A stretch of 64,000 nt of DNA from Hymenopus coronatus. Taxonomy: Eukaryota > Arthropoda > Insecta > Mantodea > Hymenopodidae. Below, piece by piece: positions 10,510 through 22,428 of the stretch. Below the pieces are notes generated by a model. The model had not been told where the DNA came from and ran no database searches. It was given only the letters and a program-made list of their open reading frames with translations. Both the position numbers and the translations under genes were made by a program. Where the stretch lies: assembly GCA_030762935.1 (NCBI GenBank), contig CM060897.1:109024176-109088175 (forward strand), written 5' to 3'. The first letter of the stretch is position 1. The number at the start of each line of letters is the position of its first letter.

Positions 10510-11132
10510 CATGCATTAAAAATTAAATGTGAGACACTACGACCCTAGTGGAATTAGCTCAACCAATCTGACTGCCGATCTCACGCCGATATATACAGGG
10601 CAACGCCCAGACGAAGCAGATAGTGATGTGGAGAGCCGAAAGGTTGGCGTTTGTGACCTATCGGCATTTAACATTACCGCCGCAGTCCTCAGATGTATCG
10701 CGATGCTGTAGACGCTGTAAGGGTCTGCTCACACACGGCGGGATAGAATCGAACAAAATTATTTATAGTGATCCTAAATGGAAACAAGCAAAAAGAGGCG
10801 CGTCGAATCGAACCAAAAAGAGTTCGTTGGAAAGAATATTTATTTGTTCTACAGCCTTTTTGTTGTAATTGCCAGTTATCGCGAGCCTTCATAGAAAACA
10901 AAACAATATCAAATGTAGATAAAACATCAGAATCATTTATTTATTTGATATTAGGCTAGAACATTGTATTAAATTAAGTCTGAAATTCTACAAAGTAAAC
11001 AAAAAAAACTAATATATCTAATTGAAACTAAGTTCTATTATAACACTAATAAATATTATTGTGTAACTAATACTCACCATAACGTTTGGAGTGAAATTAG
11101 CAAATTAATTGGAACCATGTGTGGTCCTTATT
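10239..11132. other. Unassigned; includes an (ATT)n microsatellite
   Basis: A pure ATT run lies at about 10468-10505. After it, a patch at 10530-10830 has higher GC and overlapping open frames on both strands (10529-10711 +, 10623-10868 +, 10689-10901 -). It could be a decayed transposon or exon, but I recognise no motif. Confidence 0.5.
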
Positions 11133-11990
11133 AAAAAATCTGATGTGTTCCATTCACATGACTTTTTCTATATCTCTGCAACAAATTGTTAAAAGGCTTT
11201 TCTTTTTGCTTCAGCTAATCGAGAACAAATGAGCAGAAATAGTCTTATTACTTGCTTCCTTGTAAGTAAGAGTGAAATGAGGGAGTAGCATAGACTAAAG
11301 TATTACTCAAATGCCATTGCTATGTGATTGAAGTTCCTTTGTATGAATAGGAGTTGGCAAATTCCCGTATGAGAAAAGTTTAAGTATTTAAAAGCTGAAA
11401 CCAACAATAAGGAATATCTAAAAACCTATTCACTCCACGAAAAGCATGTATATAATATGCTGTGTATTTTAACCAGCTCTGCATTTTCTGTTAAGTAAGT
11501 TTTTGCCTATCCCTTACGGTTTACCAGTTATGATAATTCCGCAAAATTCATCCAGAATAAAATAATCTTCAGAGGCTATTTCCAGAAAATTCAAGATATA
11601 CATTTTGTTTGTCAGGTAAATATCTTTAATATACGACATTTTAATCAAAATCGTTAAAGCCATTTTTGAAAAAATCAAAATTTTCTAAAATTTTGCCATA
11701 TAAAGGGTAATTGGGGTGGGGGATTTTCTTGAAAATTTTCGTGTCTCATCCTTGAAAGATACTGAACTTAAAGGAATACTAGCTTTGGTACTTAACGAAC
11801 TTTTCGTTTTTGAGCTATGCTGTTCACAGACAGACACAGACACACACACGCATACACGGGCCTTTTACCAAAAATGTTTTATTTTATTCAGGGGACCCAA
11901 AACATGTATTTCCGGGGAAATCTCGGTATCGAATTTTTGGGTGCATTACATTCTCTATCCATTATGTACATAATACGTATTGAGAAAGTG
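11133..11990 (-). repeat. R-element, full length
   Basis: On the plus strand it runs from AAAAAATCTGATGTGTTCCA (hairpin ATGTG/CACAT) through the body and a CACAGACA microsatellite (about 11825-11855). It ends at the palindrome around TTATGTACATAA with TGAGAAAGTG. About 858 bp. Well preserved. Confidence 0.88.
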
Positions 11991-12339
11991 AAAGGTTATG
12001 AATCCAGTATTTCAGTTTCTTGCTTTTTGTTATTTGTTTATTCTTTCTCAGCCTCTTCACATGAATTAGATAATGCAATTATGCGATACATTTCCTGACT
12101 TCACAAATGCCATGCTTCCGTTCCGCGCGTTTATTCAAGTTCGATTCTATTCTATTCCGCTAAGTGGGAGTAGAGCATATGTCACCATTGTATACCTTCT
12201 CAATTATAGGTTGAAGTTTCCATGTGGTTTACAGGGGAAAATGCGAGTCAGTTGGAGATTTTAAGTAAATGCATGCACGTAGCTGAATTGGTTAATGCAA
12301 CCGAATGGAAACCGGTTGAAATCCCTGGTATGGTATCGA

Positions 12340-12505
12340 ATTTTTACTTTCTCTTGCCACATTTTCTCTAGTAGGAAGAGAAGTTATTAAAATCCATCAA
12401 AAAATTCGATGCCGAGATTTATCCGGAAATATATATTTTGAGAATGTGCCTGTAGACAACACAACTCAACGAAAAGTCGGTTAATACCAAACGGTTAATC
12501 CTACA
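12340..12505 (+). repeat. R-element, 5' fragment
   Basis: ACTTTCTCTTGCC, degraded palindrome, then ATTCGATGCCGAGATTTATC and CAACGAAAAGTCGGTTAATA. It stops abruptly where the opposite-strand copy at 12506 starts. The microsatellite is nearly lost. Confidence 0.65.
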
Positions 12506-13250
12506 AATAATGTATATGGCATACATTGTGTTTTAATGAGCTCTATAATTTTTGTGTAGCAAGTTTACCTCTATTGCCTACGGATTACGAATTATACTAA
12601 AGTTATCCAGAATAAAGTGATCTTTAGAGACTATTCCCAGAAAATTCAAGATATACATTTCGTGTGTGTTGATAATATCTAAAAACACATGCTATTTTAA
12701 TCGGAATCGTTAGTACCATTTTTAAGATAAACAACGAAAAATGTTCCCTGTAAAGGGTAGCTGGGAGCGGGGGCATTTTCTAGAAAATCGTCATGTCGCA
12801 TCCTTGAAAGATACCAGCTTTCCTTTTTGAGCTAAGCTGTCCAGAGATACACATACACGGATTTTTTTTTCTAAAAATGAGTTTTTTTTATCATATGGTC
12901 TCAAAACACGTTCTTCCGGTGAAATTTCGGTATCGACTTTTTGAGTGGAATACAATATCTTCTCTGCCCGCCGGGGTAGTGTGGTGGTAGCGTGTCAGCC
13001 TCACGTTCGAAAGGTCGTGAGTTCCAATCTAGCTTAGGTTGAGTTACCCAGATAAGGTTTTTTTCGGGGTTCTCCCTTATCCTGAGAAGACGAATGTCGA
13101 GTCCATGGACCCCAAGATCATTTGAGCATCATTTCAACCATTTTCATTCATCGTCCGATATGACCAACCAGGTTAAAGAACGTTAAGCCACTATTAAAAA
13201 AAATATATCTTCTCTATCTACCACATGCATTGTACATACGTGCTAGGAAA
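12506..13250 (-). repeat. R-element, interrupted by a SINE
   Basis: Body from ATGTATATGGCATACATTGT to GAATACAATATCTTCTCT at 12965. It resumes after the SINE at about 13216 with ATCTACCACATGCATTGTAC and the remains of the palindrome. The first about 300 bp of the family are missing. Confidence 0.85.
12966..13204 (+). mobile_element. tRNA-derived SINE, family B, with target duplication
   Basis: Complete copy: A-box-like TAGTGTGGTGGTAGCG, B-box region GAGTTCCAATCTAGC, GGTTTTTTTCGGGGTTCTCC, GAAGACGAATGTCGAGT, ATCATTTGAGCATCATTTCA, GGTTAAAGAACGTTAAGCC and a short A tail. An 11-bp direct repeat ATATCTTCTCT flanks it (12955-12965 and 13205-13215), which defines both ends exactly and shows LINE-mediated insertion into the R palindrome. 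Confidence 0.92.
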
Positions 13251-13937
13251 GATAAGTAGATGTGATAGTCAAAACGAACTTCAACACACAAATTTCCAAT
13301 AAAGTGACAACTTATACTGCAAAACCAATGGTGACCATTGCTATATTTCAAAGAAATTACTGTGAGAATCAGGAGGAAATGCAACTGATAATAAAACCAT
13401 TTAACTTTTACTTCAATCCGTAATTTCTCGTTGACATGTTACAGAAGACTGCGTCTTTCTTTATTGCAGAAGGTGTTTGTGTCGTTTATAAAGGGAATTT
13501 GCGACGCTGTGAGTGATCTTATTGTCTAACACGTACCTGGTGTTGACTACTATGTCACCTTCGGTTGCTCTGGTTTCACTTAGTCGGCGAAAACTTTACT
13601 GAACTCACTTTGAGGGGAAATTTATTTTATTCCCGAAATTACACTCACAAAATACTGTAATGACAAATTTTCACTTCATTTCTAAATATTCCCAAACAAG
13701 CACCTTTGCGGACATGTTTTAGCTGTATTTTCTATTCTGGAATAATTCCTGTATGATTTCACTTTACGGCATCATACACTTAATAGGTAAATACCTAGCT
13801 GACGAGCGCGTCATTCCTAGCCAACAAACAGTACCTTTAATCACGTTATCCATTGTCTTTCATGACCCTAACATTCGAAGACCTGTGCTCTGAAAGTTTT
13901 GTGGCTCACACCCCGAATAAGAAAACTCTCTGTGTTA
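13251..13937. other. No recognisable feature
   Basis: Unassigned; no repeat family or coding motif seen up to the TTA that flanks the Harbinger-like element. Confidence 0.5.
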
Positions 13938-14078
13938 GGCCCATATTACACAGTCACATTTCTGACGTATAAATGTGATAAATTAGTCATGATAAAACAT
14001 TTCACAATGTAATATAGCATCTTTGACCACATCTAGCTGTGACATACTTCTGTAATGAAAATTATACCCACCATCCCT

Positions 14079-14372
14079 TTTTTTTTATTATTATTATTTC
14101 ATTTATATAGCCCCCTTTAACATCTAAGATCATATCGCGGGCTTTGCATTAGAAACAACGCGTTGTCTGTAGGTTGGGTACGTTGGGTTTAAATCATTTT
14201 ACTTTCCTCATACACACACTTACACACATTCACTCTCACACACATGCTTCCAGACACTGTGGGGGATAGGAAATAATTGTGGTTAAAGAAAAATTCCTCG
14301 CCCCAGCCGGGAATCGAACAAAGGACCTCGGGTGAGAAGTAAACTCGCTTATCACTCAACCACGCGTCACGT
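14079..14372 (-). mobile_element. tRNA-derived SINE, family A, full length
   Basis: The best copy of family A. On the minus strand it has GTGGTTGAGTGATAAGCG (A-box region) and TGTTCGATTCCCGGCTGG (B box). The body follows with CACAGTGTCTGGAAG, a GTGTGTAAG-rich stretch and ATGTTAAAGGGGGCTATATA, and a (TAA)n/A tail at 14079-14098. It lies inside the Harbinger-like element, so it is the younger insertion. Confidence 0.88.
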
Positions 14373-14517
14373 CTTTAATCATATTTGTGATTAGAAAAGA
14401 AAATGGCAGACATTACACATGTTCAGTGACTACAGCCAAACTGATCATTTCCTATTATGAATCACATGAAATGCTTCACAATTCAAAACATAATTATTAT
14501 AAAACAGAAACAGAATA

Positions 14518-14673
14518 CAAAAAATATTTAAAAGCATAGCAGAAGCTATTAGTGAAGTACATGAAGAGTATACGGAAAATGATGTGAGGAAAAAATTAAA
14601 TGGATTCAGACGTCAATATTTAAAAGAAGAAAATAAAAATTATGACAATGTTAATTCAAAGATTTTGAATTAA
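14518..14673 (+). pseudogene. MADF-like domain fragment of Harbinger element
   Basis: The open frame up to the TAA at 14671 includes KSIAEAISEVHEEYTENDVR and RRQYLKEENKN. This fits the helical, basic MADF/Myb-like domain (valine, then a K..L...R..Y..E.K pattern) that accompanies many PIF/Harbinger transposases. Only about 50 residues remain and no start codon is evident, so it is a remnant. Confidence 0.5.
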
Positions 14674-15235
14674 CACGTCGCCAGGAAAGCTTTAGTTCTT
14701 ATTTTATGACAATGTTATTTACTATTTTGGCTGCAGGCTTTGTTATTCATACTCATAAATGTAGTATTTATTAATGTTATTTAAGAAATAGCCTTATTGA
14801 GGTACAGTTTTAGGTTAGGTTATACGAAAATGTTGCAGATGAATGCAATAGGAGCTTGAAGTAAATGTATTTTTAAATATTCAATATAATGACACAAATA
14901 ACAAACATTCTAAACAAAATAGAAACCATTATTACAGCTGATGGTTTTAAATGTCGGATATCCATTTTAAAATTGTGTTAAAAGATGTGATAGTGTAACA
15001 TTCTCGAAAGCTTTAATGTGCTCATAACAAGTGATCAAAGGTTTTATCACATTCTGTGACACAGAAATGTGATAGTGTAATATAGGCCTTATATAGTGAT
15101 CTCTTCTCCTAGCTGTGCACTACTCTTGTTAGGTGATATTTCACACCATCAGTACGTAAACTGTGGTTCCCTTGGTCATGTGAGAGCTCAAAATGTCCAC
15201 GTGGCGCAAAATGCAGTGAAACTTTCCTTTTTTCT

Positions 15236-15945
15236 ATCTTATTACTTTCTCTACATGTACTATGTACACAGTGTATACAGAAAAATCACCTAAAATTTGA
15301 TACCGAGATTTCACCGGAAATATATGTTTTGGGTCCACCTGAATAAAAAAAAACAGTTTTGGAAAAAGGTCCGTGTGTGTGCGTGTGTGTCTGTGGACAG
15401 CATAGCTCAAAAACGAAAAGACCACATTGGTATTTAAGTTAGATATCTTCCAAGGATGTGACACGAAGGTTTCCAAGAAAATTCCCCCATCCACAACTAC
15501 CCTTTACGTGGAAAAAAATTCGAAGATTTTGATTTTCTCTTAAATGCCTCTAATGATTTTGATTAAAATATCATGTATTAAAGGCATTTCCCTGACAAAT
15601 AAAATGTATATCTTGAATTTTCTTGGAATAGCCTCTAAAACCCTCTTTATTCTGAATGAATGTTGTTGAATTTTGCCTAACTGGTAAACCGTAAGAGAAA
15701 GACAAAGCTTACTACACAAAACATGTAGATCACGTTTAAACACAATATTTAAAATATTTGATATTACTTGACTAGTGTTTTCCCTTATTTCCCTTCTACT
15801 TACGTGGAAGCAAGTAATTAAGACAATTTCTGCTATTGTTTATCTCGATTATTTTGGAGTAGATAGAAGAATAAGCTTTTCAACAATAATTTGTTACAGA
15901 GATGTAGAGAAGGTCATGAGAATGGAACATACTACATTTTTCTAT
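15236..15945 (+). repeat. R-element with internal deletion
   Basis: TTACTTTCTCTACATG and palindrome at 15241-15285, GTGTGTGCGTGTGTGTCTGT at about 15373, full middle, then a deletion of about 130 bp near 15755. It ends at the decayed hairpin GAATGGAACATACTACATTT. The microsatellite is a (GT)n/GTCT type. Confidence 0.85.
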
Positions 15946-16203
15946 CTTATTTCAGGGTTTCCCTGAAGAACACTTAGCTCTTTACTGCTGCACGCATCTT
16001 AATATAATAGAATCGAGCAAAAGTTTAGCTCGTTCCCTAACAAAGGCTCTGTAGCCTGACAATACTTTCACACAACTTTCTACTCTTGCTTAAAAATAAT
16101 ATGCTGGGTATAAATTCAAACTCAAACATTATTTTTCTTGTACATTAATCAATATTATATGTTTGTTACTGATGTATTATCTTGTCTTTACATAAGTTTA
16201 TTA

Positions 16204-16207
<4 letters not shown>

Positions 16208-16259
<52 letters not shown>

Positions 16260-16612
16260 CCGTGGCCGGGAGGTTAGACCGCTAGCCTCCCGCCTAGGGG
16301 AGCATATGGGATTTGTGGTAGACGAAGCGGCGTCTGGGCGGGTTTTCTCCCCCGACCCTCCGGTTACGCTCGGCCCTTATGCCACCAATGCTCCATCATC
16401 ATCATTCCTATTATCCATTTCGCTTGAATTTCATATCTCCACTTCCTCACTTTCATGCCTGCCTATGGGCTGATCACTCGTACCAGGATCTCCATTGTAT
16501 GGTTTCGTACCGTTGGCTCCCTGACAGGCTTCTAACCCCTATCATCCGCTCGTAAGTCCCAGAGGAGTGTCAGCCCTAAATATGGGGAGGGTAAGCCGAC
16601 TACGAAAATTAT
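16208..16612 (+). mobile_element. (ATT)n run and tRNA-derived SINE, family D
   Basis: An ATT run (16208-16255) is followed by a SINE whose head GTGGCCGGGAGGTTAGACCG resembles the A-box region of Ser/Leu-type tRNAs. It continues with GGGCGGGTTTTCTCC and GCTCCATCATCATC, as in the copies at 35862 and 47826. The distal part after 16440 is not shared with them. The 111-codon open frame here is chance coding of the ATT run and SINE. Confidence 0.65.
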
Positions 16613-17369
16613 TATAAATATTATTATTACTATTTTTATTTTTATTACTTATATATCCCGGATATATAAGATTTCAGGACAAGATTGAAAAAATTATAGT
16701 AGGGTTTCAAAGAAGTCTTGAAAAACCAGTTCACCACTGGACTTCTTTCTTCTATCTTTGCAACACTTGTACAAGTCTTCAACATATACGAACCTGTATC
16801 TGTGACAGATTTGCAACAATATTAATGGACATTTTGAACAGAACGTGCCACGAAATCAAATAATACTTTGTGCTACCAATGGTGTGCTTATAGAGCTTGT
16901 TTAGTGTACAAATAAAAATATGATAAACTCTAAGGGTTTCTCTTTGTTTTAGTACCACATTAATTTCAAAAATCCATAATTTCACTTTCACGAACGCTTA
17001 CAAATGGAGTTTATTTTCAAATAAAAATATTACATACAACAATCAGCCAACCGCAACAGTAAGTCTCTGGATTAACGATCGTGTGCTTGACACTTAAGAA
17101 AAGTACTGTTTAGTTCAGCATTTTAACGTAGTAATCTTTTGATCGTCCATCTTGGCCATTAGTAGCTATAATGTTTGTAATCGTATTTTATATCTGAAGA
17201 TATACAAGTTTATAGTTTGGGCAGAGGCTACGACAGCGGGGGGGGGGGGAGCTTTTAGTGTACTAGGGCCCATCCAACACTAACTTGAGACCGCCCTAAT
17301 CTCTGCCCAAGATGTAGAGGAATACGTGAATTATACAGTGCGCATATTTTCTGCTACAGCTAAATTATT
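16613..17369. other. No recognisable feature
   Basis: AT-rich, with a poly-G run near 17239-17250 and a 70-codon minus frame (16779-16991) with no motif. Confidence 0.5.
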
Positions 17370-18161
17370 TTTACTGTCTCTATACGTACTATGTACATAG
17401 TGTATAGAGAAGATTACACCGTAAATACATGTTTTGGGGTCCCCCATGAATAGAAAAAAGTATTTTTGGAAAAAGGTCCGTGTGTGTGTCTGTGGACGGC
17501 ATAGCTTGAAAACGAAAAGACCGTTAAATGCCAAACTTGGTATTTAAGTTTGGTATCTTCCAAGGATGCGACACGAAGATTTTCAAGAAAATTCCCCACC
17601 CTAAACTACCCTTTACATGGAAAAAATTTCAACAATTTTGATTTTCTCAAAAATGACTGTAACGATTTTGATTAAAATATCTTATATTTAAGATATTTAC
17701 ATACCAAATAAAATATATATTTTGAATTTTTTGGGAATAGCCTCTAAAAATCTCTTTATTCTGGATAATTTTTATTGACTTTTGCATAACCGTTAAACCG
17801 TAAGAGATAGACAAAATCTTAGGCAGAAAAAAATGTAGATCACGATGAAACACAATTTATGTAATTTGTTTTTGGTATTCCTTGTTATTGGTTTTAGCTC
17901 TAAAAAACCTTGAATTTGTCAACTCGTGACCGTACAAACAAAGGAACTTCAGTCACATAGCAACCAGCTTTTGACTATCACTTTAACCTATGGCACTCCC
18001 TTATTTCACTTCTACTTACAAGTAAGCAAGTAATAAAACTATTTCTGCTAATTTGTCTCAATTAGCATGAAGTAAATAGAAGCATAAGCTTTTTTAACAA
18101 TAAATTGTTTCAGAGATGTAGGGGAAAGTCATGTGAATGGAACACATCCGATTTTTTTTTT
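17370..18161 (+). repeat. R-element, near full length
   Basis: TACTGTCTCTATACG and palindrome (17372-17412), GTCCGTGTGTGTGTCTGTGG (about 17475), complete body, GTGAATGGAACACATCCGAT and a T run at the end. About 790 bp. Confidence 0.88.
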
Positions 18162-18358
18162 AATTTGCTCGACACATTCATGCAGTATATTTTAAGGCAC
18201 ACTTAACACAACCGCATGTTAATTTCTAACAATAAACTCGGTCAATAACACCAGGAAATTCAACTGCTAATTTGGTTACCATAGCAACGTTTATTGGACA
18301 TAACAATTGATGGCTTGTAGAATCATATCAATAATGTAATCTTTGAGACGGTATAAAA

Positions 18359-18757
18359 TCTGATGTGTTACATTCATATGACTTTCTCTAACCTATTCTA
18401 CAACAAACAATTTTTATAATACCTTATTCTTCTGTCTACTTCATGCTAATCTAGATAACCATTATTAATGGTTCGATTGTTGAACACTTTAGAACTCTTT
18501 TGAAATCCTGTCGACTTTTCAACTGCTTCTCGCAGTTACATGGAAAAGTGTGAATTGAATAGCCATCCTTTGAAGTCTAGTTCTTAAACATTATACATTT
18601 GTATCTATAACGAAATGTACAATGAAGTTTATTTCTATAAATGCTTAGTCGATTATAATCAAGTAGATAGAAAAATATGTTTTCGTAAGAATAGTTTGCA
18701 TTTTCAAGAAAAAGAATAGGGTGTAGAAAAACGCATGTGAATGTAATGCATTAGCTT
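18359..18757. repeat. Two R-element end fragments in opposite orientation
   Basis: 18359-18460 matches the terminal 100 bp on the minus strand (AATCTGATGTGTTACATTCA with ACTTTCTCTAAC). 18640-18757 matches the same end on the plus strand (GTGTAGAAAAACGCATGTGA). The 180 bp between them are unassigned. Confidence 0.65.
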
Positions 18758-18761
18758 TTTT

Positions 18762-19885
18762 GCTTTCTCTACACGTACTATGTATACAGTATATAGAGAA
18801 GCTATTGTAATTCACCCAAAATTCGATACCGAAATTTCACCGCAAATACATAATTTGGGTCTCCCTGAGTCCAAAAAAAGCATTTTAGAAATAGGTCTGT
18901 GTGTGTGTGTGTTTAAAATCCGGCGGAGAATGATGGATTGTTTTCGGGCGCAAAAGTCCTTAGCATGGCTTCCTTCGGAAGGGAAGTAAAGCAGTTGGTC
19001 CCGTGTCCTAAGTTTAGGACACGTAAAAGAACCTCAAGCTTAATAGAGAGGTCTCTGATCAAAATTAATCGGCCTTTCTCAATATAGCATGGGACGCTGA
19101 GAACCTTAGTAGTTAAAGAGTGTCCATAAATAAAACGTTCATTTCATTTGTGTGTATGTATGTGTCTGTGGACAGATAACTCAAAAACGAAAATACTGCT
19201 AAATACCAAACTTGGTATCTAGGTTTAGTATCTTCCAAGGATGCGATATGAAAATTTTCAATAAAATCCCCCCACCACAAACTACCCTTTACCTGGAAAA
19301 ATTTTCGAAAGTTTTGATTTTCTAAAAAATGGCTCAACGATTTTGATTAAAATCCTCTATATTAAAGCTATTTATTTCCCAAATAAAATGTATATCTTAA
19401 ATTTTCTGGGAATAGCCTCTGAAGACCTCTTTATTCTAGATGAACTTTGCCGAAGTTTGCTTAGCTGCTAAACCGTAGGGATAAGCAAAAACTTACTGCA
19501 CAGAAAATTTAGATCTTGTCAAAACACACAATTTATGTCCTTTATGTTTTTGTTGTGGATTTAACCGTTTCCAAGGTATTCTTTGTTATTGGTTTCTTTT
19601 GTAAAGAACTTATACTTTTCTCAGAGAGGAAGTGTCCGTTTTTCTTTTGTTCTACTCCTAGCCAATCAAAGAAGTGATTTGCAATGACAGTCACATAATG
19701 ATAGCTTTTAAAACATTTGACTATCAGTTTAACCTAGTGCATTCCTTTAGTTCTGTTCTTCAAATAAGAAACTAAGTAATAAGAACATTCTGCTAATGCT
19801 TATCTCGATTAGCATTGTGTAGAAAGAAGAATAAAAAGCTTTTAGAGCAGCTGGAGAAAGTAATGTGAGTGTAACACATCAGATT
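18762..19885 (+). repeat. R-element interrupted by another repeat
   Basis: TGCTTTCTCTACACGTACTA palindrome, GTGTGTGTGTGTGT at about 18899. It is broken by foreign sequence (18915-19140), resumes with GTGTGTATGTATGTGTCTGT and ends with GTGTAACACATCAGA at about 19885. Confidence 0.85.
18915..19140 (+). mobile_element. Short insertion, SINE-like tail
   Basis: About 225 bp of non-R sequence inside the R microsatellite. It includes GGTCCCGTGTCCTAAGTTTA and GGACACGTAAAAGAACCTC. I see no A/B boxes, so it may be the 3' part of a SINE whose head is lost. Flanking duplications are not resolvable in the GT repeat. Confidence 0.5.
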
Positions 19886-20977
19886 GTTTATGGACTGTAC
19901 TTATCTGCCTTTCACAGGATTGAAAGTGCTGTTGTGATTTATGTAAAGCTAGAAGGTTGCGGTGTTATGAGAAGGTGGAGTTAAAACACGCTTGATTGGC
20001 TGCGAATATCATGGCCCCTAACGCGACGCTTTGTTATGCAATTCTGTCATTTGCTCCATTTTTATTCCGGAAGGTGTTTTACGCGAGGAACTGGCCATAC
20101 ATCAGCGCAGATTACAGCGTCGCATATAGTTAGTTCAAACTTAATTACACTTGCAAATGAAATTACCAAATTTTCAAGTCCTTAACCTCTCACACGAAAC
20201 TCTAATTGAAAAATATAAATTATTCAAAGAGTAAGCTCACTAACGGAGAGTGGACGATGTTAAGAATTTTTCTCCTGATAAGACTTTTGAATAGTTTGAA
20301 CAAAGGAAGCATGAAAAACAGTACAGTTTTACTTCGTTTAAATAAAAAGTTGCCACTTATCAAGGGATTTTCATGAGAAAAGTGCATCCGTCTTGCTCAT
20401 TTGTCAAAACAGAGAAAGAATTTCCTGCGGCATGATTACCCAAGAATGGGTTCCTGCATATTTATCTTTTCGTGATTTGTTTCAACTGTAGATTTGTCTA
20501 GATTTTAAAACTGGATAAATCTTTATCTAGGGATTTGCTTTTAGAGATTAATTGTGAGTTAATTTGTTGGTTTTAGAGAAATAAAAAATCTTGGAGTATT
20601 ATCCGAAAACAGCGTGATCCTAGAACATATGGTTAATGTCGTAGAAATGCTTTTTAATATACCCTAATGATTGATTAATTTCTCGTTTAACTGTTAGTTT
20701 AAACGATCTTTAATGCTATATGCATTGCATAGCAGTATTTAGTTGATGCACATACGCAATATAAACATGGCACTTGATGTGCACAAATGTCGACCAAACT
20801 TGGCACAAATAACTTTTGACAGAAGTCTAAAATTACAGTTTAACTTATAATTCAAAATTACGTTCCATTTCTCAATATAAATTATTATTTAATTTCATGC
20901 GATGCTTGCAACAGCTCGCAAGATCATCTATATCTTCCTCAACAATTATTATAGAAAGTCGAACATTTGCAATACAA
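19886..20977. other. No recognisable feature
   Basis: About 1.1 kb without repeat-family match or open frame of note. Confidence 0.55.
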
Positions 20978-21859
20978 GAAAAAAGTATCTGATGTGTACC
21001 ACACATGACTTTCTCTATGTCCCTGCAACAAAATATTAATAGAAAGCTTATGCTTCTATTTACTTTATGCTAATCAGAAAAAATTAGCAGAAATAGTTTT
21101 ATTACTCGCTTCCTTGTAAGTAGAAGCGAAATAAGGGACAAGCATAGGTTAAAGTGATAGTCAAAAGCTGATTGCTATGTCAATGAAGTTCCTTTGTTTA
21201 TATGGATAGGGGTTGAAAAGTTCCTGTTTGAGAAAAGTATACGTTTTCATAGCAGAAACCAAAAATAAGGAATGTCTCAAAAACGGCGAACTCCACGAAA
21301 GAAATGTATATAACATAAATTGTGTGTTTTAATGTGCTCTAAATTCTTTATGTAGTAAGTTTTTGTCCATCTCTTAAGCTTTAGCAGTTATTCAAAATTC
21401 AGTAAAATTCATCCAGAATAAACTACTCTTCAGAGGCTATTCCCAGAAAATTCAAGATATACATTTTATTTTTCAGGTAAATATCTTTAATATGCGAAAT
21501 TTTAATCAAAATCGTTAGAGCCAATTTTGAGAAAATAACATTTTTCGAAAAAAGTTCCATGTAAAGGGTAGTTGAGGGTGGGGGATTTTTCTCAAAATCT
21601 TCGTGTCGCATCCCTGGAAGATACTAAACTTAAATACCAAGTTTGGTATTTTACCGACTTTTCGTTTTTGAGTTATCGTGTTCACAGACACACGGACACA
21701 CACACACACGGACCTTTTTGTGAAAATGTTTTTTTTTTTTTTTTTGGATATTTGGGACCCTAAAACATATTTTTCTGGTGAAATCTCGGTATCGAATTTT
21801 TGGGTGGAGTGCAATACCTTCTCTATACACTATGTACATAGTGCGTATAGAGAAAGTAA
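20978..21859 (-). repeat. R-element, full length
   Basis: One of the cleanest copies. AGTATCTGATGTGTACCACA at the left, CACGGACACACACACACACG microsatellite at 21690-21712, and a terminal palindrome at 21820-21853 with perfect 10-nt arms TTCTCTATAC/GTATAGAGAA around CTATGTACATAG. It ends AGTAA at 21859. Confidence 0.9.
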
Positions 21860-22172
21860 TAACTACGTAGGCTTTCACATGTTCACAAAATAACAAAGGA
21901 TCAGCGAGTTCACATATTCGTTAACATATATGGAACTGATCATGAAATTATTCAAACAAATACAACAGTCATGTAAAATCACTATAATTGCATAGTTGAA
22001 AATTTAATATAATTTCTATCTGCATTATAATTAACATCACTACTTCTTCGTCTTGTTTATTTTCATAGAATTATTTATTTTGTATTGATATAAAGTAATA
22101 TAAAAAGTCTCAACGGGATACCGTGTACTTATAAACCATAGCACATTGATGTTGATTTATATAAGAATCCAA
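21860..22172. other. No recognisable feature
   Basis: AT-rich spacer. Confidence 0.55.
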
Positions 22173-22174
22173 TA

Positions 22175-22428
22175 GTATCACGGGGGTCCCGGGCTCGATT
22201 TCCGGCTGGGGCGGGGACTTTTTCTCTAGCCAGAATTATTCCCTATCCCCCACAGAGTCTGGAAATTTGTATGTGAGTGTGAATGTGTGCGTGTTTGAGT
22301 AAAACAAAAATGATTTAAACCAACGTAAAAAGAATCTACATACAACGAGTTGTTTCAAGTGGAAAGCCCCCGATATGACCTTAGATGTTAAAGTGGGCTA
22401 TATAAATGAAACAATTAAAAAAAAATGT
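22175..22428 (+). mobile_element. tRNA-derived SINE, family A, 5' truncated
   Basis: It begins just before the B box (GGGCTCGATTTCCGGCTGGG). It keeps the full body: TTTTTCTCTAGCCAGAATTA, CCCACAGAGTCTGG, GTGAATGTGTGCG, GATATGACCTTAGATGTTAA and GTGGGCTATATAAATGAAAC, with an A tail. The A box is lost. Confidence 0.85.

Larger units (their letters stand above)
13938..15088 (+). mobile_element. PIF/Harbinger-like element with TTA target duplication
   Basis: The left end reads GGCCCATATTACACAGTCAC and the right end, inverted, GGCCTATATTACACTATCAC. The inverted repeats continue into CACATTTCTG. Both outer sides carry TTA (13935-13937 and 15089-15091), the 3-bp duplication typical of PIF/Harbinger. 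Inside lie a SINE A copy (14079-14372) and a short MADF-like coding remnant (14518-14673), consistent with the second protein of Harbinger elements. No transposase core was seen. Without the SINE the element is about 0.86 kb. Confidence 0.72.

Noticed and set aside
16138..16473. 111-codon frame with poly-Ile
   Set aside because: It results from translating an ATT microsatellite joined to a SINE.
17331..17599. Repeated similar small ORFs (for example with LEDTKLKYQVW and AVHRHTHG) suggesting a protein family
   Set aside because: They recur in R copies on both strands in differing frames with stops; they are translations of the conserved R body and its GT repeat.
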